Below are positions 22,101-34,100 of a stretch of 64,000 nucleotides of DNA, one piece after another; position 1 is the stretch's first letter, and each line of letters opens with the position of its first letter. Source of the DNA: Lonicera japonica (taxonomy: Eukaryota > Streptophyta > Magnoliopsida > Dipsacales > Caprifoliaceae). Under the pieces are notes generated by a model. That model worked only from the letters and a program-made list of their open reading frames with translations, was not told the origin of the DNA and made no database searches. The position numbers and the translations under genes were made by a program. The stretch is taken from contig CM038470.1 in NCBI GenBank assembly GCA_021464415.1, positions 32,726,122 through 32,790,121 of the forward strand, given 5' to 3'.

Positions 22101-25100
22101 ATAGTTTAGGGGCCAGTAGGATAATTTACTCTTTATTCGCTAACCAGAAGTTACAGTGCCTATTATATGCAAGACCTTTAGGAGGGAATCATACTGTTCT
22201 TTTCTTGTTATGTTTGCTTTTAGTGTGGGGTTATAAAAGTAAATAAACATGCACCATGGCAGATCCAACGCATTTATACACTGTTGATACAGAAGCAGAA
22301 TCCATTACAAGGTATATATAAAGTCCAAAACCAATTCAAAATGCCCAATTTGACTTCGCTTCTTATCCTCTCGTTCAAAACTGTTTACATGTACCTATAT
22401 GTTAGACAAACAAACTAGATTTGCTACCTTACCAAAACTGTAACGAACTTAGTGTTGTGGGCAGGCTACTGAATGTGCCCTAGTCCTAGAGTGGTGGCAG
22501 AGGTGCTCACAGACTACAAACTATGGGTGTTCATTCCACATCACCTGGGTGAGGAAGTAATGAATGGAACTAGAGGGGAAACCCAACCAGAAGTGTAACA
22601 AGGACATTGGGCACTATTGGGGGGAGGGGGGGAGGATGTAACAACCCTAGTGTTGTAAGCAGGCTGCTGTATGTACCCGGTGTGGCTGCAGTCGGTGTTG
22701 ATAGGCTACACAATATGGGTGTTTATCCCACATCGCCCAGGTGTCTAGTCATTAGTCTTTCCTGGTAAGAGGCCTTTGGGGATAAAAGCAAAACATGCAA
22801 GCTTGAGCCCAATGCAGACAATATCTAATTGGGTTGGACCGGGGCATCACAAAAACAACCGAATTGTCGAGTCAAATATGCATTAGCCAACTCCTATTAT
22901 TGTTTTTCCTTTTTCTCTTTAAACTTTATAATGTATCGTGTTGTTAGAAGACCAACTCTTGGGTCAAAACAATGGTTTTTACCCATGGGACACATCGAAT
23001 GTGCTCAAAAGAATGATAACAATGAAAACTACAGCTCACTATTGAGAGATGTGAGAGTGAATTTATCATATTATTGAAGAGAGAACCTCTCTATATATAC
23101 AAGAGAAAAGCAATAAATTAGGGTTAGGGTTACATCCCTTTTGTGACAATTACCTATCTAGCCCTTAGCCTACACATTATATACAATACATAGATATATA
23201 ACTTAACACTCCCCCTCAAGCTGGAGCATACAAGTCATATGTTCCAAGCTTGTTACAAATATAATTGACTCGAGGTCCACTGAGAGACTTAGTGAAGATA
23301 TCAGCTAGTTGATCATTTGATTTCACATAGCTAGTAGTGATCTCTCCTGAAAGGATCTTTTCTCTAATAAAGTGACAGTCGATCTCGATGTGCTTGGTCC
23401 TTTCGTGAAAGACAGGATTAGATGCAATGTGGAGAGCCGCTTGATTATCACATATCAACTGCATTTGTTGAATCTTTGTAAACTTTAGTTCCTGGAGTAA
23501 CTGTTTCATCCAAACAAGCTCACACGTTGCTTTTGCCATGGCCCGATATTCTGCCTCGGCAGTGGATAATGAAACAACTGATTGTTTCTTGCTCTTCCAT
23601 GAGACCAAATTTCCTCCAATGAAGATACAATACCCACTTGTTGAATGTCTATCATAGGGGCACCCTGCCCAATCAGCATCAGAATAGCCAACAATTTCAG
23701 TGTGGCCTCTACTTTCATACAACAGGCCTTTGCCCGGCGCCTTCTTTATGTATTTCAGAACACGAATAGCTGCCTCCCAATGACTATCATACGGAGCACT
23801 TAAGAATTGGCTAAGTACACTCATCGTGAACGCAATGTCAGGCCGTGTTACGGTGAGGTAGTTGAGTCTCCCAACAAGTCTCCGATATTTACTAGGGTCT
23901 GATAATGGCTCCCCCTGATTAGGTAGGAGTTTGACGTTTGGATCCATCGGAGTTTCTACTGGTTTGCAATTTATCATGCCCGTTTCTTCCAAGATATCTA
24001 GGGCATATTTCCGCTGCGAGATACTGATACCCTGTTGAGATTGAGCAACTTCTATTCCCAGAAAGTACTTAAGTTTCCCTAAGTCTTTTGTCTGAAAGTG
24101 GTGAAATAGATGTTGCTTAAGTCTCTGTATGCCCTTCTGATCATTTCCCGTAATCACAATATCGTCCACATAGACGACTAAGTAGATGTATTGGTTAGGA
24201 GACGAATGAGAATAAAATACTGAGTGATCAGCCTCACTACGAGTCATACCGAACTGATGAATAACCGAAGTAAAGCGTCCAAACCAAGCTCGTGGGGATT
24301 GTTTTAGGCCATAAAGAGAGCGACGAAGGTGACACACCAGATTAGACTCCCCCTGAGCAACAAATCCAGGAGGTTGCTCCATATATACCTCTTCTTGTAA
24401 TTCTCCATGAAGAAACGCATTCTTGATGTCCAACTGATAAAGTGGCCATTGACGAACAGCCGCCATTGAAATAAATAAGCGAACAGAAGACATTTTAGCC
24501 ACTGGAGAAAACGTATCACCATAATCAAGCCCATAGATCTGGGTATATCCTTTTGCAACTAACCGTGCTTTCAGACGATCAACCTTTCCATCGGGCCCAA
24601 CTTTGACGGTATAAAGCCAACGACACCCAACTGTGGATTTACCAGGAGGGAGAGGCACGAGATCCCATGTGCCACTAGAGTGTAAGGCAGACATTTCCTC
24701 AACCATAGCCTGCCGCCAACCTGGATCAGAAAGAGCATCTCCTAGATTTCTTGGAGTAGAAATAGGAGATAAAGATGATACAAAGGCAGTATATTGTGGA
24801 GATAAGCGATGATAGCTCACAAAATTATAGATGGGATGAGGGTTGCGTGTAGAACGAATACCTTTGCGTTCGACAATGGAAAGATCTAAGTCAGACGCTG
24901 GAGCCGGGACCGGAGGCATAATAGGAGTAGGAGATGAAGCCGTGGGATTCGTTGAAGACTCTGATATAGGGTCAGCGGGAGAGTCAGTCTCAGTGATCTC
25001 AACAGATACAGGTCGAGGCCGACGATGGTAGGTGAGTAGTGGTGGTGGGTGGAGTTGAGGACTGGAGTTATCATAGGATATGGAAGGCTCATTAATAGGA

Positions 25101-28100
25101 GAAGGAGGACATGTAGCGGGTTCTAAAAGGAAGAAAGATGTTGTCTCAAAGAAGGTGACATCGGCAGACACGAGGTATCGTTTAAGGACTGGCGAAAAAC
25201 AACGATAACCTTTTTGCAAGCGAGAATACCCTAAAAAAATACACTTGAGAGACTTTGGATGTAACTTATCTTTTCCAGGAGTGAGGTCGTGAACGAAACA
25301 AGTGCAGCCAAAGATACGAGGTTGGACTAAATAAAGAGGTTGGTCGGGAAACAACAAAGAATGGGGCACTTTATTTTCCAAAACAGATGACGGCATTCTA
25401 TTAATTAAGTAACAAGCGGTTAGAACAGCGTCTCCCCAGAAACGTTGTGGAACATGATTGTGGATAAGGAGAGTACGAGCAGTTTCAATCAGGTGTCTAT
25501 TTTTCCGCTCAGCCACTCCATTTTGTTGAGGAGTATGAGCACATGAAGATTGATGGAGTATACCTTGAGAATTCATAAAGGATTGAAATGGGGCAGAAAA
25601 ATATTCCCGTGCATTGTCACTGCGGAGAGTACGAATAGTGACACCAAATTGGGTTTTAATTTCGGAACAAAAAGTGTGAAATATGGAAAAAATTTCAGAA
25701 CGACTTTTCATTAGAAATAACCAAGTACACCGAGAAAAATCATCAACAAATGTAACAAAATATTGATAACCCAAAGTAGTTTGAACACGACTAGGACCCC
25801 AAACATCGGAATGAACTAAAGAAAAAGCAAACTCAGCTTGTTTATTCACACGACTCGGAAAAGAACTTCGAACATGCTTTCCTAACTGACACGACTCACA
25901 TTCTAAATTTGATAGACTCGCTAGACTTGGCACCATCTTTTGTAATTTCTGGAGATTAGGATGTCCCAAGCGTTGATGAAGAATGATGGGGGGGTCAATA
26001 GCAACACAGGCAATAGGGGTTGGTGGTGGGGTGAGATAGTATAATCCACGGTACTCACGTCCTACTCCAATCGTCCTCCCAGTTTCCCGGTCCTGCAAAA
26101 GAACTGAATTAGCGCTAAAGATAACAGAACAGGGCAATGTTTGGGTTAATTTGCTGATGGAAATTAGATTAAAGGGACAATTTGGTATAAAGAGAACCGA
26201 ATTTAGAGATAAAGAAGGCAAAGGTGTAGCTTGTCCAATTCCTCTAACTTTAGTTTGTGAGCCGTCAGCTAAAGTAACATTAGATAATGTATTAGAGTAA
26301 TGAATACGGGAAAACAGATCTTTGTTACCAGACATATGATCGGAAGCCCCAGAATCAAGAACCCATGGCCCAATTGAGGATGACTGAGAGATGCATGCAG
26401 TATAAGTACCAGTTTGACTGGTTGATGCTACGGCGGATGTCCGGTTATTCGCTTGAAATCTCTGAAACTTAGCATACTCAGAAGCGGAGACAGTCATAGT
26501 TCCAGAGGGATCCCCAGAGAAAGAATCATACTGTGAAACGTTAGCCACTTTAGGCGGATAACCATGGAGCTTATAACAGCGATTTACAGTGTGACCCAAA
26601 GTATCGCAATGAGTACATTTGGGACGAGAGCGATTACGACTTCTCTGCCCGCCATTGCCATCTCTCCGATGAGTAACGTGGGAGGCCAAGATGGCAGAAT
26701 CAGTGTGAGCAGTAGGGTCCCGAGGGACGCTTAGAGGTGCAGAGATGCGAATTAACTGTTCAAATATTGTATCCATGGTAGGAACCTCAGGATTGGCCAG
26801 AATTTGATTACGAACAGAGTCGAGTTCGCTAGGTAAGCCGGCAAGAGCAAGAACCATAAAGAATTTGCCACGATCAGCTTCTTGTTGCACAATATTAGTT
26901 GAGAGAGGCATCATTTCATTAAACTCTTGCTGAAGAGTTTCAATTTGGCCCAAGTACTCTTGCATATCATGATCCTGCTTGTTGATTGTCTTCATACGAG
27001 AGACAACAGTATAGAGACGATTAATATCATTTGAATAGAGTCTCTTAGCCTTTTGCCAAACTTCAGAACACGTACGATACGGTCGATATTGATTCACGAT
27101 AGTACGATCAATAGACTGCCAAAGGATATTGCATAAGAAGGCATCTATCTGTTTCCATTGTGGGCGGTCTTTTTCCGTGATATCAATAACGCGTTTGAGC
27201 AAATGTTCTTCGAACCCCTGACCAACAAACCATAATTCTACCGAGGCAGACCATGACATATAATTTCCCGAACCCGTTAATTTTTCCGAGCAAATAATGG
27301 GTGTATTTGTAAAATTAATGAGAGATTTGTTGGGTAACACAGTATTTTGAGTAGCCATTAGAAATAAGCACGAGTAAGGGTAGAAGAATTACCAAAACAA
27401 TGTGTATCTGTAAGAAATGGCCCCAAAGCAAGGAGTTAAAGCGTTGAACAGTTCCAAACAAACACAAACTCTTCACAATCCCGAAACAAGACACACAAAC
27501 GAGTGATTCTGGACTGAGAAGTAGCAAACTGAGCTTGGAAATGTGTGCGGAATAGTGAGGCGAGTTGGAGTGTAAAATCTGGGCAGAAACGGGCCACACA
27601 CGCGCAGTCACGCGCGTGAACAGTGACGGCGCGTGGATCTCACGCGCGTGGAGGCGGTGGCGCGTGGAGGCGCGTGGGAGATCGTCCGGCGGAGCGCTTG
27701 CACAGTGGGCTTCGTCTCGGATTCCGAGCAGATCTGTGTAGGTAGTTCCGGGAATGGATAAGTATTTGAGGTGTTTTTGGAAGAAAGTGGGGCGGCCGCT
27801 AGGGTTTTGTGTAGAATAAGAGGGTGACGGCTAGGTTAAGGAAGGCTAGGGTTTCTCTGCTGGAATGGAGGCGCAGCAGGATGATTTCTCACAACAAAAC
27901 CTCCCTCTGATACCATGTGAGATTGAGAGATGTGAGAGTGAATTTATCATATTATTGAAGAGAGAACCTCTCTATATATACAAGAGAAAAGCAATAAATT
28001 AGGGTTAGGGTTACATCCCTTTTGTGACAATTACCTATCTAGCCCTTAGCCTACACATTATATACAATACATAGATATATAACTTAACAGACCCTACAGG

Positions 28101-31100
28101 GAAGAAATTGGATGATTCACAATCTCCACTACATTTCACATGCCAATTAGGGAACCTTTGGAGAGGATATGGGTTTCTTTTACTCCCATTATTGCACATT
28201 GAGTCCCATTCGAAACTTTTTACGAAAAAAATGACTCTGACATAAGCAATAGTCAAAACAATCAAATAACTCAAATACTTCACAATCAATGATCTTTACT
28301 TTTTGTTATCAACATTGTCTTCTTCTTTTTCAGCAGGCTGGAGATCTCTGCAATTTCATTGAGGCTAAAGAAGTACTTGGTTAATCATTAACATTCCCTT
28401 CCATAATCTTAGAAATGAAAAACAGGGGGAAAAAAGATCCTTTTGCATAGATTGCATGTTCGTTTACATCTTTCACTTGATTTAACCACTCTATTTCTGA
28501 AATTTTGTGAGTGCCACTAACAATAGTTTTAATATGATAATCAATTCAAACATTTGTTTTTCTCTCCAACTAGCATGCTTCTGATGAGTCCTTTGGGATG
28601 GAATATATTGTGATTTAGGTCTCACATATTAAGAACTAGATTAATTATGATTTTTTTTCCTCATTGCTCGATCCAAAAGCCTAAAGTTTCAAAAAGAAAA
28701 AAGACACCACATACTTTAAAACACTTTCCCTTCATCGAGTTTAAGAATAAATAACCTTCAGCAGTACTTACACAAAGTGGTTCCCATCAAAGTTGAACCA
28801 GCCTTTCAAACATAAAGTGATGTGGTAAGTAAAAATTTTCAACTGAACTATATTTTATTTTTGATAAGATCTAAAAACAGATAACAATGTACATTAAGTT
28901 AACAACTAAAGACAGGGTTGTCAGTCAGGTGGAATTCTCTTCCACTAGTTTGTTTATTATCATGTTGTCTCTGTGATGTTTTCTCTCTAAAGTGGCAATA
29001 AAATTTCTGTTAAAAAAAAAAACCACACTAAAGACAGCACCATTTACAGCTTAGTGTTGGTAATCAACTTATTAGAGTATTTTTGACATTTAACTTAGAA
29101 TTAGGTGTTCTCCCTAGGGCTATAAAGAAGGGCATAAATCTCTATTATTTGGCGGAGCTGAACTACAAATTAAGTTTGTGGCCTTTTGGGCCAGGGTGCA
29201 ATTTGCCTGTGGGCATCTTCTTCCTCTTCCCCCTACCTTCAATTCTACTCTACATCAACAAAACTTCTACTTTTTCGCCAAGCAAACCTTGAAATATTGA
29301 TGAATGAATTCTTTTAATAATAAAAAACATTACTTAACATATAGTTAAAATGCACAGATTCCAAATTTGTTTGAACTATTAGGGTATGTTTGATAGCAAG
29401 CATGGAAATAGGGTAGAAAATGTTTAGATTCTAGGCAACTGAAGGTGTTTGATTGTATTTTGTAATACGTACTTCTCCCATTCAATTGAAAATGCATTTT
29501 GCAACATTTGCTGTTTAATTGCCCACTTTTTACCTACAATTGAACTTCTCTGTCTTTGAGCTCTTCTTCACCTTATTACCTTCAATTTCCTTGGGGGAGA
29601 GTAAGAATTCAATTTCCTAGAATTAGGCATCATTTACTTGTACTATCAAAATAGATGGAAATGGAATCACCTAGAAAGGTAGACAATCAAACAATACCAA
29701 AAGATGGAAAAGTACATATTTTCCAAACTTTGCCAATCACACTCAATTTAAACAGAATTGATTGCAAGAAGGAGAACTTACAGCATAGCATACGGCAAGA
29801 ACCTCTGATTGGGTCAAATTCCAGTCCGTATGGGGGTTGGTCATAAAGGATGCTGTGATTACCATAAATAGAGCACCAAAACAGTATGAATATGCTGTCA
29901 CTGAAATGCTTGCAGGATATTTCGCTAAAAGTGGAGCCTGAAATTATTGTAAAGCAGGTGGTCAAACTAAGCAATCACAAGCATCAATTATCACCAGTAA
30001 ACTATCCATATAGAACAGAAGGCAATGTGTTTCGAGGGCTCCCTCCACAATTAGATACCAGGTAAGGATACATTACTTTTCCATTTCTAACAAGGACACT
30101 CTTTTTCCTTACCTAAAATACCCTTCATTTTTTATTTTTTTTGAAACAAAAACACCTCCACACTCCCCTTCCTCCCATACCACAATCTCTCCACCCAACC
30201 GCCTTCCACCCCCCCTCCCCCCCAGGCAACCCCAATCCCATTCTGCCATCGTCAGTTTTCATGTTAGGGAGAAGTAAGATGTTCTTTCTTTGCATCTAAT
30301 TGTGAACAGAAAACTTACGATCATTTTCTCATAGAACAGTAATGTACCAGTTACTAGTATAGAACTATAGATATTAGATAATCATACAAACACTATTCTA
30401 TATATATATATGTATATGTATATAAAGCGTTCAGAAATTGCACACTGCCTCAATCTCAAATTCTTAAACCATCATCTCCTATTAAGCCACTAATATTTTC
30501 GTTTTTCCTCCATAGTCCATATCCGCCGGGGGGGGTGTTGTGCGGTCCTTTATACTATTAGGAACTAATAATCTCTATTGCAAATTGGGATTGTTGTGTA
30601 TTCTCAAGGGATATGCTAGGAAATTTTGTGAAGTAAATGTGCTGTCTATAAAACCATATTCTGTTCAATGATCAATCTGACCTTGCTTTGAATTGAAGAT
30701 AGTCTAGGTAGATATCGGTGGACTACATGTCCCCAAATAGTTGTTTTTTGTAATTAAATAAAATCTGTATTTCTTATCAGAAAAATAATACATTTTTTTT
30801 TGTAAGTTCTCTAAGTCCAAATTAGGACATAAATTAAAGAAAAAAGTAACAAAAGGTGGGGGTACAAAAAGTCCCCAAGACCTCAAAAAACACAATGAAA
30901 TGAGCAAATAAAGAATTGCAAAAGACTAAATACCTAACAGTCCAAAGCAAATTCACAAAAAAGTAAAAGAAAAGCCAAAACAGGGGCTAAAAATATCCAA
31001 ACTAATGTTTTAAGAGGCGTTTGAGGCGTGCGCCTCGAAAGGTCGAGGCGAGGCATGAAAAACGTTCCTGAGGTGTGTTTTTTGGTCATTTTTGATGCCT

Positions 31101-34100
31101 CTTCACTGTGAGGCTCAGGCCTCAAGGCGTTCGAAACACAATGACTCTTTTTTTTTTGAATGCTTACAATTAAACCCTAGCAACTTCGACAGAGAGGAGA
31201 TGCGCACGACGAAGAAGAAATTGTATACAACATCATCCCAAACCCTAAAATCTGAAATAAATTCTTCTTCATGGTTTTTTAACATTTATTCTCTATATAC
31301 TTCTTTCTTCTTCTTCTTCTTCTTCTTCTTTATTCTCTCTCTATATATATGTTATATATATAAATACATATATATATAATAGTTATATATGTATTTAATA
31401 GTTATATATATACATATATATATGTAAGTATTCAATAACATAAAATAAAGTGGACAGCATGTATTTTCTGGAAATACCAGAATTTTAAAGCAAATTCTAT
31501 TATTACTTATATTAATATGTGATATATATTAATATATATGAGTATTGTTTGATTTTTATATATGAAAAAAGTAAAAGTAAATTCTTAAAAGCCTTTTAGT
31601 AAAACAATATTATGATAGTTTTGTAATTGTTTAGGAATTTTTTTTAAAAAAAAGGAACGCCTCGCCTCGCCCGGGCTAAACGCCTCAAACCCGCCTTGCG
31701 CCTTTTACATGTCCAAACTACAAACTCGCATTTCTTTGTCATGAATGCTTCAACTAGATGATATGAGTATGTTCTAAAATTTTGATTTTACATTATAATA
31801 TCTTGTACATTAATAAATTGTGTTTTAAACACACTACGCATTATGACCATTTTTTGCATACATTTTGTTCAAATCTCATGACAAAATTAATACAACCAAA
31901 AGAACATGCAAACCATTTTGATACGTATCTATTTTGATACACAGAACCACAAATATCTATTCACAATTTCACACAATTATGTAGCTAGGATTTTGATTCC
32001 GATTGAGAACCAAGTAGTTCAAGAATTTGTTTCTTATATAATTGCCAAAACTTATTGTGTGCATCTAGATGTGCAGGTGGTTGGATCATAGCTATAGTTC
32101 TATATCACTCTTTCTGATCATTTTTTAACACCCTTTTTCTTTTATTGTGCTCATTTTGGTTTCTTTTTGGGCCAATAATCCTAGGTATGCCTAGAAACTT
32201 ATATGCAATTCAAATATAGGTACTTCTATGTTTTAGTTTTCATCTAAAAAATGAACAAGCTCAACAAGAAGAAGAATAGTTTCAATACTTGCTTAAATTG
32301 ATGAAACTAGTATTACGGATATATAGGGGCTGAGCCAGAAATTAATTTTAGGAGGGGCCATATTAATAAGATGCAAATAATTGTTTGCATATACTAGAAT
32401 AAGGCCAAAATTAAAATATTATATTAAAATAACATCTTATACATCAAAAATCAAATGACATATCTAGGTACAATATTCTCCTTCAAGACTTCATATTTTG
32501 AAAACGCTGAATGATATCTTCATTGTCGATATTCAACAAACAACTATATTAATCAATATTATCAAAAAAAAAACAAATAAATCAAAATCCAAGAAAACAC
32601 ATAAATCTTAATTTCAAAAAAAAAATAGAATAAGAAAGAAATCTGACCTAAAAGCAAAGAAATGAGCTGCGGAGTGCGGAAGAAAACAGGCAATGACCTT
32701 TTGGCAATTTAAATCTCACACAACCTAATTGCATAACATTACCCTGATTTAAACCTCACACAACTTAATTGCATAACATTACCCTGAACTCTTAACTCGT
32801 ATCACACACGCACACCCTCTCCAGACACTTACTAAATATGAAGTCCTCACCCCTACTTACGGTCATAATTACACAAACCCCCCTCACTTTATATGCTATT
32901 CAACTCATGCAAAATTTCAAATAAACCCAGCTGGGGCCCATGGCCCCCTGGTCCCTTGGTAGCTCTGAAAATAATTACATATATATACATAATTACATAT
33001 ATATACATAATTACATATATATATATATGGAAAATAGTATCACTAACAAAAATGACTGGATCATTGTGATATGGTTAGGGAAGGAGGAATGAGATTAAAA
33101 AATATGTTTATAGGTTGTAGTTCAAGAAGAGAAATGGCTTTAGATAAAATAGATTGGTGAAACAAGATGTAGCCTGTCTAAATTAATTCGGACAAGACAC
33201 AATTAACTTGAATTGAGATATGGAACCTCTTAAAATGCATGATTTTTGTGATAGCCAAAAATGTTGGGTCTCCCCACAAGGTAAGTTCTAAGCGAGGTCA
33301 ATGGAACAGTAAATCGAAAATGATGGTTAAGACTGAGATTTTTGTTTATCAGGTAGGTTCCTCTAGTAACTTTTACGCTAATTCTGCAATTGACCTCCTT
33401 TGTGTTAATATGACTATATATTGGCTCTAAAGTAATCAACAAAGAGAATGTTTACAAGCTACCAGCTCTCTCTCTCTCTCTAAAATTAATGACCTTGAAT
33501 TCAGGACCCTTGCAATGAGCCTTCCCTTTTCCATTCATAGGCATAGCATTAGGGTTACAATGCTCGATTAGGGTAAATAGTAAAATGACAATAAAGGGCA
33601 AAACTTGGTCTCTACTCCAACACTATTCATCGGTATCCTGAAATAGTACAAGTTACAGGTGTCTTGTGCTCATTTGTGGAGATGACCATCTCAGCATAGT
33701 GATGTCATCACAACCATATTGGCATTCGGTGATGTCATCCAACTTTTTTGGGCATATTAATTTTACTCGGCAATGACGATATGCTTGGCTGCAAGCCTAA
33801 TCTCTTTCTCTCTTGATGAACTTCATATCAATAGAGGTGTTAGGCCTAAATCACTCTCCAAGCCCAAGGGAATGGGCTAGCCCAAATCATGAACATTATT
33901 TTTGGGCTCCCTCAATTTCTAATTGAACATAAATCTTGTAAAAAAAAATTACTTAAAATAAAAATTATATACTTGTACACAAAAGTCCTTTTGTATACTC
34001 CATATGGGAATGAGAAAGGCTGCTCTTTCCGTGAAAAAGTTTGCACATAATATTAATGTAGAATTGACTGCAAGTTGGAACTCTTAGATAACCTCAAAGT

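Larger units (their letters stand above)
23041..28089 (-). mobile_element. complete Ty1-copia LTR retrotransposon
   Basis: 5' LTR 27916-28089 (174 bp, TGTTAAG...TCTCACA on minus); 3' LTR 23041-23208. The two agree at every one of 168 shared bases by eye. The primer-binding site TGGTATCAGAGGG sits at 27903-27915, directly after the 5' LTR. The polypurine tract TGAGGGGGAG is at 23209-23218 and overlaps the polyprotein stop codon. One uninterrupted gag-pol frame lies between. The outer six bases (CTCACA) are missing from the 3' LTR end, and no matching 5-bp flanks are seen. It lies in WAT1 intron 5, same strand as that gene. Identical LTRs and an intact frame indicate a recent insertion. Confidence 0.95.
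21540..29781 (-). other. WAT1 intron 5 (8.2 kb)
   Basis: Donor GTAAGT after TGCTATGCT at 29782; acceptor CTCAG at 21540-21544. More than half is the copia element (23041-28089). A TRIM (22439-22851) and a MITE (21645-21874) are also present. The remainder, 28090-29781, is AT-rich, and I see no exon or other gene in it. Confidence 0.8.

Noticed and set aside
23118..23140. Telomere-like TTAGGG run near 23118 and 27998
   Set aside because: It is a two-and-a-half-unit stretch inside both copia LTRs and has no larger array.
24843..25092. Small frames on either strand within the copia polyprotein
   Set aside because: They are shadows of the intact 1380-residue frame.
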